This document shows positions 46,948-59,202 of a DNA stretch of 64,000 nt, in pieces. Each line of letters opens with the position of its first letter. The stretch's first letter is position 1. A model generated the notes under the pieces. That model was not told the DNA's origin. It was given only the letters and a program-made list of their open reading frames with translations, and did no database searches. Where the stretch lies: positions 801,001-865,000 of the forward strand of contig BEDY01000008.1 in NCBI GenBank assembly GCA_002335605.1. The letters are read 5' to 3'. Source of the stretch: Prillingera fragicola. Its lineage: Eukaryota; Basidiomycota; Tremellomycetes; Trichosporonales; Trichosporonaceae. A program made the position numbers and the translations under genes.

Positions 46948-49729
46948 CTACATCGTAGGCGGAAAGTAGCCTGAGGAATGGTGAGCTGTTGGAGGCCGAG
47001 TAGGAGTAGGAAATGGCCCAGACATGGAGAGAGACAACCCTCCTGCGGAGCCCGAAGAAGGCAGCGCAAACGAGTGGGAGGTGGGGGACGTGGGAGGTGA
47101 CGAAGGAAGTTCTATCAAGCGGCCCGTCGCCGGTGAGCCGAACAGTACTCCAGTGCCTGTGCTCCCACGTCGATCAGAGAAGCGGCTTGTCGCAGCACTA
47201 CTCCTTCTGTTGGAGTCTGGGTTGAAGTCGGTCACGGGAGGCGCTGCTGATCCTGGGTCCGATCGAAGCAAGCTTCGATGAACGCTGGAGTCACGAGTAT
47301 GGCTGGATGCGGCATAACGGCTGGTTCTCAGGCGGCTGTGATCATCGCACTCTGTTGTCTCAGGCAATTTGCCTAACCGGATGGAATCATTACCTTCCGT
47401 GGTAGAACGCCAGCTGTCCACTTCGTAGTCCGAATAGCCATCAATCATACTCATTTGGCGTTTAGTCTCTTCGTGCTTGCGGCTACGCAGAGTCGAAGTG
47501 CTGTTATCGGATCGATGTCCTGGATTGGCCATCCTGTACTCCACAACACCAGCTGCCCCAAGCTTGCGGCGAAGCCAGAACCACCAGGCGCAAAATGCAG
47601 CCGCAGCCAGAACAAAGAAACCGACAACTGAACATGCTGCAATGATGGCGGTGGAAACGACTTTGTGTTGCGCGGCATTTTGCGCGGCACCTGCCGAAGG
47701 CGAGGGGGGACCCATGCCGATACCAGACGAGGCTTGGTTTGCCGAAACATCCTGAAGAGACTGGTGGAGCGTGCGCACGGCATAAAAGTCTCGTGACGCA
47801 ACTGAGGCATTGGTGATCGACATCAGCCCAACGCGAGGCTGCCAGGTAGCATTCTTGCTTTTATCCGGGTACTGGAACACGGAATAAACATTCTTGAGAA
47901 AGGATGAGCCCAGAATACTGAAGACATCAGGATTTATCTCAAAGACCAAAATCAACGTCTACTCACAAATCGCCAGCCGTACCTAATGAGGACGAGTACT
48001 GAATAGCGCCAACACACATAGACTGACTTGAGTCCGTGGGGTCTGGCCAAGACATGTCGAGAGGGTGGACAGGGAATGCTTGCCCACCGAAGGTGAGCGT
48101 TAGAGCGAGCTGCTGGGTACAGGGCAGACGATCTGCAACTGGTCAGCAACCACTAACAGGCAGGCTACTCACATAGGCCATCGGAACTCGCTTTGATGCC
48201 GAAAGACGAATAAATGGCATCTGCGTACGGCTTATGTCCGACGAGGATGGGTACGCCACCAGAGTCAAGGACTGCCAAGGGCGAACTTTGCCTCGACTCA
48301 ACCTGGCTCGCACCAAGGGGGATAGAAACGGTTGAAGCACCTGCTCCGTTGCGGGGGTCGCTGAATGTGGTGACGGATATGTCGTCCAGAGGCACACGCC
48401 AGTGAAGATACCCTGTTCTTCCAAGATTTGAATGAGCGATAATGGGCAAGAACGAAGGTGAGCATGGGGATGGACAAAAGGTGGGATCGACGGTCCCAAT
48501 GGCCAGCCTTGATACTGTTCGAACGTCCTCCCTCCTCTCGAGTGAGAGAGCAAACAACCGTTCACTCGGCGCCATTGACCCTGCACCGAACAGGTTGTCC
48601 AAAAACGTCGCACCGTCGGGCGAAGAGCCTGTAGTGCCTGCAATGGCCTCCGTGATAAGTGAATTGGCGGGCACTGATGAGGTCAGAACAAGGCAGCCAA
48701 GGCCAACGTACAGGCAAGGCCCAGCAGGCCCGTAAAGTTGCCTCCACCCAGGTTCTCGTTGTACACCTTGTCGGCCAAAACTGGGTGTCAGAGTGACTGT
48801 CATGACGGCAAACGTACTAAATGCTTGATAACCAATGCTGAAAGAACCAACTGCAACCTGTTCCCAGGAGATCTCGCCCCCGGCGTACCCCGCTTGGTAC
48901 GAGATGTTCAAAGCAACATCCGAAGCCAAGGACTCGCTGCCATCGAATAAGGCAGGTGCAGATTTGCAATCGGCTGTTGAGCACGCATCTGAAGCTAGCC
49001 ACTGTAACAGTTAACTTCATTGAGCAATAGTGCACATACCATGTCAGACGACCCCAAATCCACAAGTACATTGATGACTTGAGGATCCAAGTCTCTTTTC
49101 GCGAGTGCCAATGTGCGGCGCTCACTGCTAGCAGAGTCGGCGTGGCCAAATGTCATCGGAAGACTGTAGACGGCCTCATCCTCTCTTGAACTGTCGAGTG
49201 TGAGATTGAAAACAGCGCCTTGGACGTGCAAGCTCTGCGTCGGCGCAGAACCAGAAGATGTGCGGGTTGTAGTGGGAGAGTATGATGACCAAGGGCGAGA
49301 CGGCGAGAGGGTCGCGGTGTCGGTGGGAAACGCAGAGCCGGTGACATTTGAACTTGCAAGATCGGAAGGACTTAAAGGCGCTGTGGTGGAAGATGCTGTC
49401 GAGGAGAGGGTGTTGTTGCCATTTGGGACACCGGAGCCTTCCATGAATGACGGTCGCGCGTCAGCGACATCGCCGATTTCGGTGGCAGTCATGGAAGCAG
49501 ACATAACCTGGTTTGCTGCCACGCTTGACCATGCAGTAGGGGCAGGCTCTTGCCGAGGGTGGTGTATCCATCTGCCATAGTGAGGCGCTTGCCCACTGAT
49601 AGCTGACTCGTCTCGTGCGCGGTGATCCTCGACTGCTACCAATTGTTTCGGCGGTGGCAAAGCACAGGATGACCCTTCATTGCATACCGTTGAGGCTGTC
49701 CCTGTAGCCCAAGGGAAGGGTTGCCGCAT
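46948..49729 (-). CDS. Membrane-anchored pepsin-like (A1) aspartic protease homologue
   Basis: Six exons in this model (introns 49002-49039, 48781-48817, 48674-48711, 48133-48172 and 47918-47966); at least 859 residues. A Ser/Thr-rich N-terminal region precedes a pepsin fold. The first Asp lies in VLVDLGSSDMWLAS (Leu replaces the usual Thr of DTG). Then come GNFTGLLGLALPANS and the second Asp in AVLDSGGVPILVG (DSG-G rather than DTGT/S). The fold ends FILGSSFLKNVYSVFQYPDK. A single transmembrane helix (IIAACSVVGFFVLAAAAFCA) is followed by RRK and a ~200-residue Ser-rich cytoplasmic tail. The 5' end is uncertain: the frame is open upstream to about 49834 (GGCVSSGLWSPHNKLFLFNH-like), so a signal-peptide exon probably precedes it. 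Surface sensor/sheddase-like architecture; peptidase activity unproven. Confidence 0.8.
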
Positions 49730-51136
49730 TGATGGGCAAGAAGCGTTGTGGTTGAACAGAAAGAGCTTATTGTGAGGCGACCATAGCCCGCTTGAAACAC
49801 AGCCACCGCAGAGAATACCCAGTTCGATGAATGCAGGTGCTCACACTCTCAGTCTTGCTAGCTTGATACGTAGATTAATCTCTCTTGGCAGAGTTGGCTT
49901 CGTGACTGGAAGTCAAACAAGGCAGTGGGAGTGATTCGAAAGAGACGGCAAGGAGAGGGTTGTGAGGTCTCAACCGCCCGCGAGCCCGCTGAAGGTGGTC
50001 GGTGATCAAGTGCCGCGGTGCCGCGTGGGGGTATCGTTGAATCGGTGACGGAGAGAAGAGAAGTGTGCCCAGAAGAGTGATGCAGCCAGAAGCTGCCAGA
50101 GATGGTCAAATGCGCGGGACGAAGTCTATGTATCTTTGAACTGTACTAGCAGTCAGAATGCTCAGGCCCACTTGCTCAGGCGCACTCAGGCCTCAGGATC
50201 TCGGTTTACCCTATGCGGCAACTTCTGTTTCCGCCGGGTAACAATGTTTCCGCGGGTGCTGGAATGCACAGCGTTCGGGGGGTTTCGCGGGTCCAAGTAC
50301 ACTGGTAGGCTGATGCGCTCTTCTCCAATTCTCCAGATCTCTAGATCTCCAGGTGGCGGCTTTCTGCAACAACATATGGCATCTCCGATGATGCGAGCCG
50401 GTCAGTATTCTTACACCTAAGACCACCTATTGTATTGTCTGGAAAGCATATGTAGCGCGCAAATGAAAGCTGGCAAACCCCGAAGCACGGCTCATTTCGA
50501 TGCCTGGTGGCGTTGCGCACAAACTCTTATTGAGGTTGGTGCCCTGGTTGTCTGCTTGCTCAGCGCACAGCACTCGGAACCATACATGCAGTATCAGAGG
50601 CCGAGGACTGCTTTGGAATATCTGTGCTAGGTGTAGCTCTGTACGATCTGTACAGTACGTGTCGCGCAGTGAGTGCTGCGCTATCCGTTTCATCATAGTG
50701 GATCAGTGGCCAGTGGCCAGTGGACGTAAATCAAACACTGCCGAGTTATTCTTGTCTCACTGATCACTGAGGTTGCGTTGGGCCTCACATCCAGTGAACT
50801 TAAGTCATCATTAGTGTGCTATCACACAGCCCGGTCATCCGGTGAGCCGCGCGAGCAACTGATTCCAATCCGTAAGGCCGTAACGCCAATGCACAGAAGG
50901 CCGCAGTCCTTGCCTGATAACATTTCATGGCTCGCATGACAGGAACAAATGTGCCATTTACTGAAGCAAGTGAAGGTCTTTCGTGGTGCCAGCAATAGCT
51001 GACGCCCAGAAATTGGCCATGTGCCTTGCGGCGGGCGGGAGCAAACAATCCACCTAAGGAACGGCTCCTAGCCCTTCTTTGGGTTTGTGTCTTGTAATGC
51101 CCCATACCAATGAAGTGATAACGACTGCTAAGAACC
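49730..51136. other. Intergenic with probable 5' exon material of the protease
   Basis: The first ~105 bp (49730-49834) continue the protease frame without a start codon, so some of this is coding. Beyond that I see no supportable gene for about 1.3 kb. Promoters of the protease (leftward) and of the DUF7704 gene (rightward) must lie here. A short inverted motif AGATCTCTAGATCT occurs near 50335-50348. Confidence 0.45.
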
Positions 51137-51932
51137 ATGTCTGATACACTTCCAGCTCACTACTTCTACTTCTTTTGGCTGGTTGAACCGGTAGGAATCT
51201 TCGCAGGTTACAAACAAATCGAATGTCCTGACAGTCTCGCTAGGGCCTCACGCTGTGCGGTGCGGCGTATGCCATGTTCCGTCCTGGGGCGTATGCTGCT
51301 GATCTCCTCCCCGAGGAGGTGGAGAGGTTTACCGCCGTTCTTGGAAACACAATTCGTGGCAAGATGGTGGTCGGAGGCTTAGGGTCATGTAAGCAGCAGG
51401 ATAGTTTGAGGTGTTGTTGATCATCATTCACAGGCTTCTTTCTACTCGCTCTGATCTCGCTGTCCCTATTTCCGCTATTCAAGTGGCAGCTGGCTCAAGC
51501 CATTGATATACAAGAGAAACTAGTGCGCGGCCTGCTTGTGCCACTGGCTGTCGCGGATGTGAGCTTCATGAGAGAACCTCGCTGACGAGCCAGATCACCC
51601 AGTCAGCCTCTCGCGTGCTGTAATGTAGGTAACTGACTCTCATAGCGTGGTCTGGACTATTCTCCCACTTCCAAGTGATCTTGTCGTTGCGCCTTTCCGC
51701 TGGACTCAACTCATCCATGGCAATGTGGCAATCACGACGATGCTCCTCGCCGTCCGGTATGTGGACTGCCAGATCATTCCGGGGTGTTTCTGTTTATTGA
51801 CGACAATCTAGTATCTGTTGGTTCATGGGGCTTGGACGCCTCACTGCAAGTGCCGAATTCGATGGTAGTGCTAGTCGTGCGATACCGACGAAGAAGCGTA
51901 CTCGCGCACGGAAAACAGAAAAGAATGAATAG
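51137..51932 (+). CDS. Small multipass membrane protein, DUF7704-like
   Basis: Five exons (introns 51191-51243, 51389-51433, 51559-51628 and 51757-51811); 190 residues. I recognise the pattern of the fungal DUF7704 family. It starts HYFYFFWLVEP with GAAYAMFRP after the first intron. A transmembrane helix follows (FFLLALISLSLFPLF), then VAVADVTDSHSVVW and a final helix ending ICWFMGLGR. A short basic tail (TKKRTRARKTEK) ends the protein. The function of this family is unknown; four short helices are predicted. The intron 1 donor is ambiguous: GTAGGA at 51191 gives family-like sequence, whereas the later GTTACA shifts frame. No operon-like context. Confidence 0.75.
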
Positions 51933-52205
51933 CTACAGTCAGGACATGTCAGTCATTCGACATTCGACGTGATTCTGTTATCCGTCGAGTATTAGACGCG
52001 GATGCAATTGTTCATCAAGTACTTAGTAGAACCGCAAATACAATCACAATGTTAACCTCGTCCTGCGTCATTCCACGTGCACTCACTCACCTTGAATTGC
52101 TGAAAGCCGAAAGCTGATAGCATCTGCAATTGCGCTTGCGTGTTTACCTAGTGTTACGATCAACCACCACTCCCTATCCTTCATTCTTTATCGGCTGATA
52201 TCATA

Positions 52206-53546
52206 ATGGCGGATGACTTTGAACCTCTCGACCCAACTCTCCAGAACATTCTGGATCAAAAGAGTCTGAAGTGGATCTTTTGCGGTACGTTCGCCGAGCA
52301 GCCGATGTGAACACATGCGAATGCTAATGTTGTATAGGTGGCAAGGGCGGTGTCGGAAAGACCACAACGTCGTGTTCCCTAGCAGTGCAGCTGGCTGCCG
52401 TTCGCGAATCGGTTCTCCTCATCGTGTGTACCAGTACTGTTGGAGTTGGCCCGCTGATGATTGCAGTCAACGGACCCTGCCCACAACCTCTCCGATGCGT
52501 TCTCGCAGAAGTTTGGCAAAGACGCCACGAAAGTCAATGGCTTCGACAACTTGTATGCTATGGAGATTGATCCCAATGGGAGTCTGCAAGAGATGATCGA
52601 GTCTTGTGGGTGCCAGACAATGCTGGTCGTCTTTGCTGACAACGACAGCCGACAGCTCTGGCGGCATGGGTGGCATGATGCAGGACCTGGCCTTTGCGAT
52701 CCCTGGCGTTGATGAGGCCATGGGCTTTGCAGAGATCATGAAGTGAGTGTCTTTTTTCTGGACTGGAAATGTGGCTGACACCGACAGGCATGTCAAGTCC
52801 ATGGAGTTTTCAGTTATTGTCTTTGACACCGCTCCAACCGGCCATACTCTTCGATTCCTCTCCTTCCCCTCGGTCCTTGAGAAAGCGCTCGGCAAGCTCA
52901 GCCAGCTTAGTGGCCGTTTTGGGCCCATGCTACAGCAGGCAAGTGGTCGGGCTCTGAGCCAACTAACGTTTCAGATGTCGTCCATGTTTGGAGGAGGCGC
53001 ACCACAGGAGGACATGTTCGCGAAGTTGGAGCAAATGCGAGAGATCATCACGGAGGTGAACACGCAGTTCAAGGACCCTGTGAGTCATTCAACGTCCATC
53101 GTGGCCGGCTTGTATCGTTACTGACATTCCAGGACTTGACCACCTTTGTCTGCGTGTGCATTTCTGAATTCCTATCTCTCTACGAGACTGAACGTCTTAT
53201 TCAAGAGCTCACAAAGTTTGAGATTGACACGCACAACATTGTCGTCAATCAACTTCTATTTCCCAAGCCAGGTGAGTGCCGGTAACCCAGGCGTATACTC
53301 ACCCACTAGGCGATAACTGCCAGCAGTGCAGCGTTCGATTTAAGATGCAACAGAAATATCTCAAGGAGGCTTATGATCTGTATGACGATTCATTCCACAT
53401 CGTTAAGCTTCCTCTTTTAACAGAGGAGGTGCGCGGCGTGGATAAACTCAAAGAGTTTAGCAAGGTGCGCGCCGTAGGCCAAACTCCAAAGATCCCGACT
53501 AACATGCTTGCAGATGCTCATGACACCTTATGTTCCCCCGCAGTAG
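52206..53546 (+). CDS. GET3: Get3, ATPase for tail-anchored protein insertion
   Basis: Homodimeric cytosolic ATPase that delivers tail-anchored proteins to the ER Get1/Get2 receptor. Nine exons; introns 52285-52337, 52424-52466, 52606-52648, 52743-52787, 52939-52974, 53080-53132, 53272-53309 and 53465-53513; 326 residues. The deviant P-loop is [16 protein letters not shown]. Switch I is [12 protein letters not shown], the A-loop/switch II region is [16 protein letters not shown] and the zinc CxxC is [10 protein letters not shown]. The Met-rich client-binding helix ([12 protein letters not shown]) is typical of Get3. Intron 5 is GC-AG (donor GCAAGT). The last exon is 33 nt ([10 protein letters not shown]). 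Confidence 0.96.
52939..52974 (+). other. GC-AG intron in GET3
   Basis: 36 nt, donor GCAAGT after CAG, acceptor GTTTCAG; splicing joins ...GPMLQQ to MSSMFGGG, matching Get3. Confidence 0.87.
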
Positions 53547-53725
53547 CACGGGAATGTTGCCTAATTTTGGAGGATGCCTTTTGTAGACTGGCATATGTAA
53601 TTACAATGTTGGTGACAAGGAGGTCACCGTGGGAAATTACGTCAGGAGAGGTGTCATGTTCAGGACCGACGTAGATGACCTTTGCTTCACTTTACTCTGA
53701 CTTTCTCCTTCACACTTTAAGCACC

Positions 53726-54820
53726 ATGGCGATTCCCCGTCTGCTCGTCGTAGGAGGAAACGGATACCTAGGTATGCTGAACGAAGCGCCATGTAATCAG
53801 GATTGCTGACCCAATGCTTAGGTTCGGCGGTGTGCAAAGCCGCTGTGGGCAAGGGGTGGGAGGTGTCTAGCATGAGGTGAGTGGGACTCTGCGCTCATGC
53901 AACGATATGATCTAATTATGAAGCTCTTCGGGTACTCCATATACTACACCTGCTGGCCATACACCGAAATGGGCGCAGAGTGTCACTTGGCACCGAGCAT
54001 CTGCCTTTGAACCCTCGACCTACACGGAGCTTGTTGGGAAGTCAACGGCCGTCGTCCACACCCTTGGCATTTTACTCGAAGATGGGGGGTACAAGCGCAG
54101 TATTCGCGAAGGCAACTTCTTTGGACTCTCCAGGTCTATTTTGAAAGGTCTCACCGGGTCTGGCGAAGCGAGTAATCCTTTGAAGACTGCCGCCGAGTAT
54201 CAGAAGACTTACGAGGCAATGAATCGCGATTCTGGTGAGCCCAAAGCCCTTGCCTTTCACTATCCCCTCGGCGGACTGACCGCCGAATGCAGCTTTGATC
54301 GTACTTGATACAATGTTCAATACTCCGTCCAAAGCTCGACCACCAAGAAGCTTTGTTTACATCTCTGCTGCTGGGGCCTTTGCTCCTATAGTTCCCGAGC
54401 GATACGTTACGACAAAACGCGAAGCTGAAGCATCTATTCTGGTGCGTTGCACCCCCGAATCGGGCATTCATCCCACTATTGTTCGTCCAGGTAAGTAGCT
54501 GCAAACTCCCCCATTCATCGCGCTCACCATCAGGCCTCATGTACGAACCACAGGTGAGGCCCCTCACGACATTGCCTGCATTTGGTCTTTCCCTCTCCGC
54601 TGGCCTGTATGACGCTATCAAGCCGCGAATCCCATTTAGCCCCGGTTCCACTCTCGCACAAGCAGCTGAGGCCTTGGCAACGCACCCTTTGCATGTGGAC
54701 CACGTTGCCGATGCGATCGTGCGCTGTGTGGCCGACGACATTCAGGGCATCATTGATGTTCAGACTATGAGGCGATGGGCTGGTTTCGAGGTCTCAGAGG
54801 AGACAACACCTCACGTGTAA
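53726..54820 (+). CDS. NAD(P)-binding Rossmann protein, COQ11/NDUFA9-like
   Basis: Atypical short-chain dehydrogenase resembling yeast YLR290C (Coq11), a mitochondrial coenzyme Q-associated protein. Five exons (introns 53772-53821, 53877-53923, 54235-54292 and 54491-54533); 298 residues. The dinucleotide-binding loop is at the extreme N-terminus (LLVVGGNGYLGSAVCKAA, GxxGxxG). Then follow VVHTLGILLEDG, FVYISAAGAFAPI, RYVTTKREAE (YxxxK), TIVRPGLMYEP and HVDHVADAIVRC. The absence of a long presequence matches the family, where the Rossmann start itself functions near the N-terminus. Its stop lies only 35 bp from the stop of the convergent endonuclease IV-like gene. Confidence 0.88.
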
Positions 54821-54855
54821 GTATAAACAAGTCATGCAAGCCACATATGTGTGCA

Positions 54856-56442
54856 TCATGGACTGCTTTGGTGCTGCTGAATGGCTATGTCTCGCGTAAC
54901 GGCCCGCGTTCGGCCCCGCAACTGGCCACCAGTCAGGACTGCTGCCTCAGACAACGCGTGGTTAGCTGGGGTGTGATATGGCGATTTTCGGGGCTGGCTA
55001 CGCATCTGAGCAATCATTTTGCCTTTGGCAGACCTAACCCTGTTTGCCATTTTATTACGCGCAGCCAAGTGGGCGATGCGCGCGGTGGACGAAACCCTTG
55101 ACCCCAGACGGCAGGCAATTCGGCTTCTCAACCGGTTTCTCAACGTCCAGTGGGTTTGCCAGAGCTCATCGTACACTTGAGAACTTGCAGGACTACGTGC
55201 CATTTCTTCGAGAAACCGGAGCTCTTCAATGTGGAGGTCCATCTCCAGCTCGTGTAGCTGGAGATCATCTGATGGTCGAACTTTTGGTGCATACGCCGGG
55301 GACTCGAGGTAACACGGAATGGCGCCCAACACGTTTCGGTGGCCGAGGATAGTCTTAAAGGCGTGCAGTGAGATTAGCCCCCTGAGGGTTGTCAGCACAA
55401 AGTAACTGGGACATGCACGATCTTGTGCGCATCACTAACGCCCCGACACTGCCCCATTAGCTTGGTTCGTGGTACGAACGTACTTGGTATGCCCCTCACA
55501 AGACTGGCCGTGCTGTACCGAGCTGTCACTGACATGAAAGCCGGCGACTCGATCAAATCCAATGGCGTCCAGGTCCGCTAGCAACATGTGTGCCTCGGCA
55601 CCATCGTTTGTAGCCAGATCGTACTCGGCAATGTGGGCGTGGCAAATATCGACGCAGATTTTTAAACGTTTGCTGACGCTGGGACTGACCATTGCGGTGA
55701 CGCGTTGCATAATGCGATGGAGTGTTTTTATCTTCCACGGTTGACCACTGCAGGAGTCACCTACGCTTCTCCTGGGCTTCAAAGTTAGCTCACGTTCTGG
55801 GATCTCTATCTCACCATGTTCTCCATAGCGATGTTGACATCCGGAACCGTTGTCAAGAGCCGGGTGAGCCGATTGGCCAGACGATCCACAATTTGCGACT
55901 CGGAGTCGTCCAGAGCTGAGCCAAGACTCGAATCTATCAGTACTGGTGCAAGAAACTGGATAGCCTCACTGAACGCAGAGTGTTGGGATGCCCATTCGTT
56001 TGCAGGTCATCATTTCAGCGCGGATGCTCTCAAATCCTGATCCTTCTTCCCGTGACGCCAAATTGGTAGTGTGCTTCGCGTGCAGCGTCCACAGTCGCAA
56101 ATCCTGTGGGTCTACGTGCTGCTGAAAGGCCCGTGCTTCCTGTAGGCTGACTTTGAACGCCTCGGATCGTCTTGGGGAACCCAGAAAGTGAAGTGCACCT
56201 ACTGGGCGGTCGGGAACCCGGCTCTTCAGGTACTGGTACCGGTCGAGCAGCATCTCGATGCCACTTCTCCTGCAACGCGCGCCATTCTGGGAAAGAGTAC
56301 GACCCTCGGCGGATACGTGGAATCCTCTAATGAGCCAAGGACTGCAAGTTGAGAAGCTTCGAGACAAGCAAACTTACCCTACAAGAGGACGAGAAGGAGT
56401 GGCTTGGAGAGGAGGGGCTGCGGGGTGGTGACGGGTCAACAT
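54856..56442 (-). CDS. Divergent endonuclease IV/Apn1-like TIM-barrel protein
   Basis: Five exons (introns 56342-56377, 55927-55969, 55777-55814 and 55382-55483); 455 residues. Segments align with endonuclease IV in order. GFHVSAEG stands for the first strand. LHAKHTT and TLCVHLGSALDD follow the His-containing strands. VNIAMENM carries the Glu ligand, and KICVDICHAHIAEYDL the Asp...His pair. GFHVSDS has His, and CYLESPAY the final Glu. The usual DRHENLGKG ligand loop is replaced by CEGHTKG, so one metal site looks altered. An unusual ~130-residue basic C-terminal tail follows (RLRSRIACRLGSR-like). The N-terminal 60 residues are weakly conserved. Either a divergent AP endonuclease or a paralogue that lost part of the trinuclear zinc site. 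Tail-to-tail with the COQ11-like gene. Confidence 0.78.
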
Positions 56443-56855
56443 GTTGATATCAATGGTATGGGTAAAGCCACAATGCTCCTGCTGAAAAGTTTTTTTTGGA
56501 CGTCTGTACCCTTTGACAGCCGCTCTACCAGTGATTGGACCATGCACCAAGAATCAACGTCGTGCAAAAAAAGGGAAGACTGGTCTTGGGTGGTGGAAAG
56601 ACAAAGTGCAAAAAAAGGGAAAGTGGCCGACCTCCACCGACCTCGCTGCCAGCCGGTGCCTTTCTGCGCGGCCTTTTGATCATCGTTGTTTCTAAAGTTA
56701 ACCAAACTAGCTACATGTCAGTGTAACGTGCGCGTGAACGACTTGACCGGCAGCATCGCAACGGGGCGCGTTGAGCATAGCTCGTGACATCACAGCGTGT
56801 CAAAAATGACCACTACAAACTTCTACAGACCTCGTGTCAAGCGTGGACTAGCGTC
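56443..56855. other. Intergenic: endonuclease IV-like promoter and UBI4 3' region
   Basis: About 410 bp without a gene. It contains several A-rich runs (near 56490 and 56565-56615), compatible with UBI4 termination/polyadenylation signals read leftward. Nothing else is recognised. Confidence 0.5.
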
Positions 56856-58119
<1,264 letters not shown>

Positions 58120-59202
58120 AGCTGTTGGTGTTGTTGTTGGTAGGGTGATGAGTTGGTGGGGCTGTGCAGCGAAGCGATGGTGGCAAGGGGAGGGCAGAGT
58201 CAGCATTGGCACTGGGTGGGGCTCTTTCGTTCTCGTCAATCTGGTCCGGGGCAGGATGTGCGGCACTGTGGCCCACGAGGCATGATGGATGGCCGCTGTA
58301 AGTCGGACAGCGAGGGTGCCACTGAGGCGATGCTGGGACCGTGGGGGATTAGGCGGCGGGTGGCAAAGCCGTCGCTCCAGACGCATGGCATCACCGAGCC
58401 CTGCCCCCGTATCCCTCGCCAACCGAGCATTGCAGACGCATTGAAGCCAAGACCCAAGAGGCTTGGTGGATGAATCACAAGTCGTCGTTGGCACAGGAGG
58501 GCTGGCCCCAACAGTGAGGTGGCGAGCGCGGGTGGCGAACCCGTGCCGGCGTGCAGTACGGCCAAGGAGGGAGTTGTGCCACGCCTCGTGCTACCCCGGA
58601 CATGATGATCAAGGTTCAACAATACTCACCTTGGGTGGTTGAAAGAGCTTTGAAAAGTAGAGCGATTGGAAGAAGATGAATGAAGAAATGAAACATATAG
58701 ATACCCAGCAGATGCTGACGCAGCACCCGGCTGGGCGACCAGACCAGTGTCAACGTGCCAACAGCCACTCGAGCTACTCGAGTACCTCGGCCCCGCATCC
58801 CCAGCCGCGGAACCTAATCCTGAACGCCCCGGCCTTGGCCGACCCTGATTCCCGCCACCCACTCTTCTTTGAGAATGGTGACGTCACTGTACGGTAATTC
58901 GGCAAAACGATTGGAGCACACTCGCTTGTGGCACCAGGGTGCGTGCACGGTTCGTCAGATGCTGGACCGAGCCCACCACTTCTGGTCAGTGGTGCTGGAA
59001 CCAGAGCAGTTGTCTACCAGATCATTCACCAACAACACTTTCCCTTCCATTCTCGCTGGCGCGACTGGCATCACATCATCGTAGTGTGCGTCTCCTTTTC
59101 CGTCCCGTCGAGCATCTTTACACCTTCGTTTCTCTGCATTGCGTCTGACCGTCCCCACACGACCAACCTTTACAACAACAACACACTACTTCCAAGTCCA
59201 GC
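58120..59202. other. Divergent UBI4/R3HCC1L-like promoter region
   Basis: About 1.1 kb between start codons. The minus-strand sequence just before UBI4 (58120-58150) is rich in CAA/AAC, a leader-like composition. Open frames of about 100-140 codons around 58070-58620 have no family features. Purine runs (GAAGAAGATGAATGAAGAAATG, near 58665-58690, written here only as a composition note) could hold heat-shock-like GAA units, but none is a clear consensus. Confidence 0.4.

Noticed and set aside
58236..58622. Protein-coding gene upstream of UBI4
   Set aside because: Overlapping open frames in both strands, no family signature and no clean introns; more likely promoter/leader.
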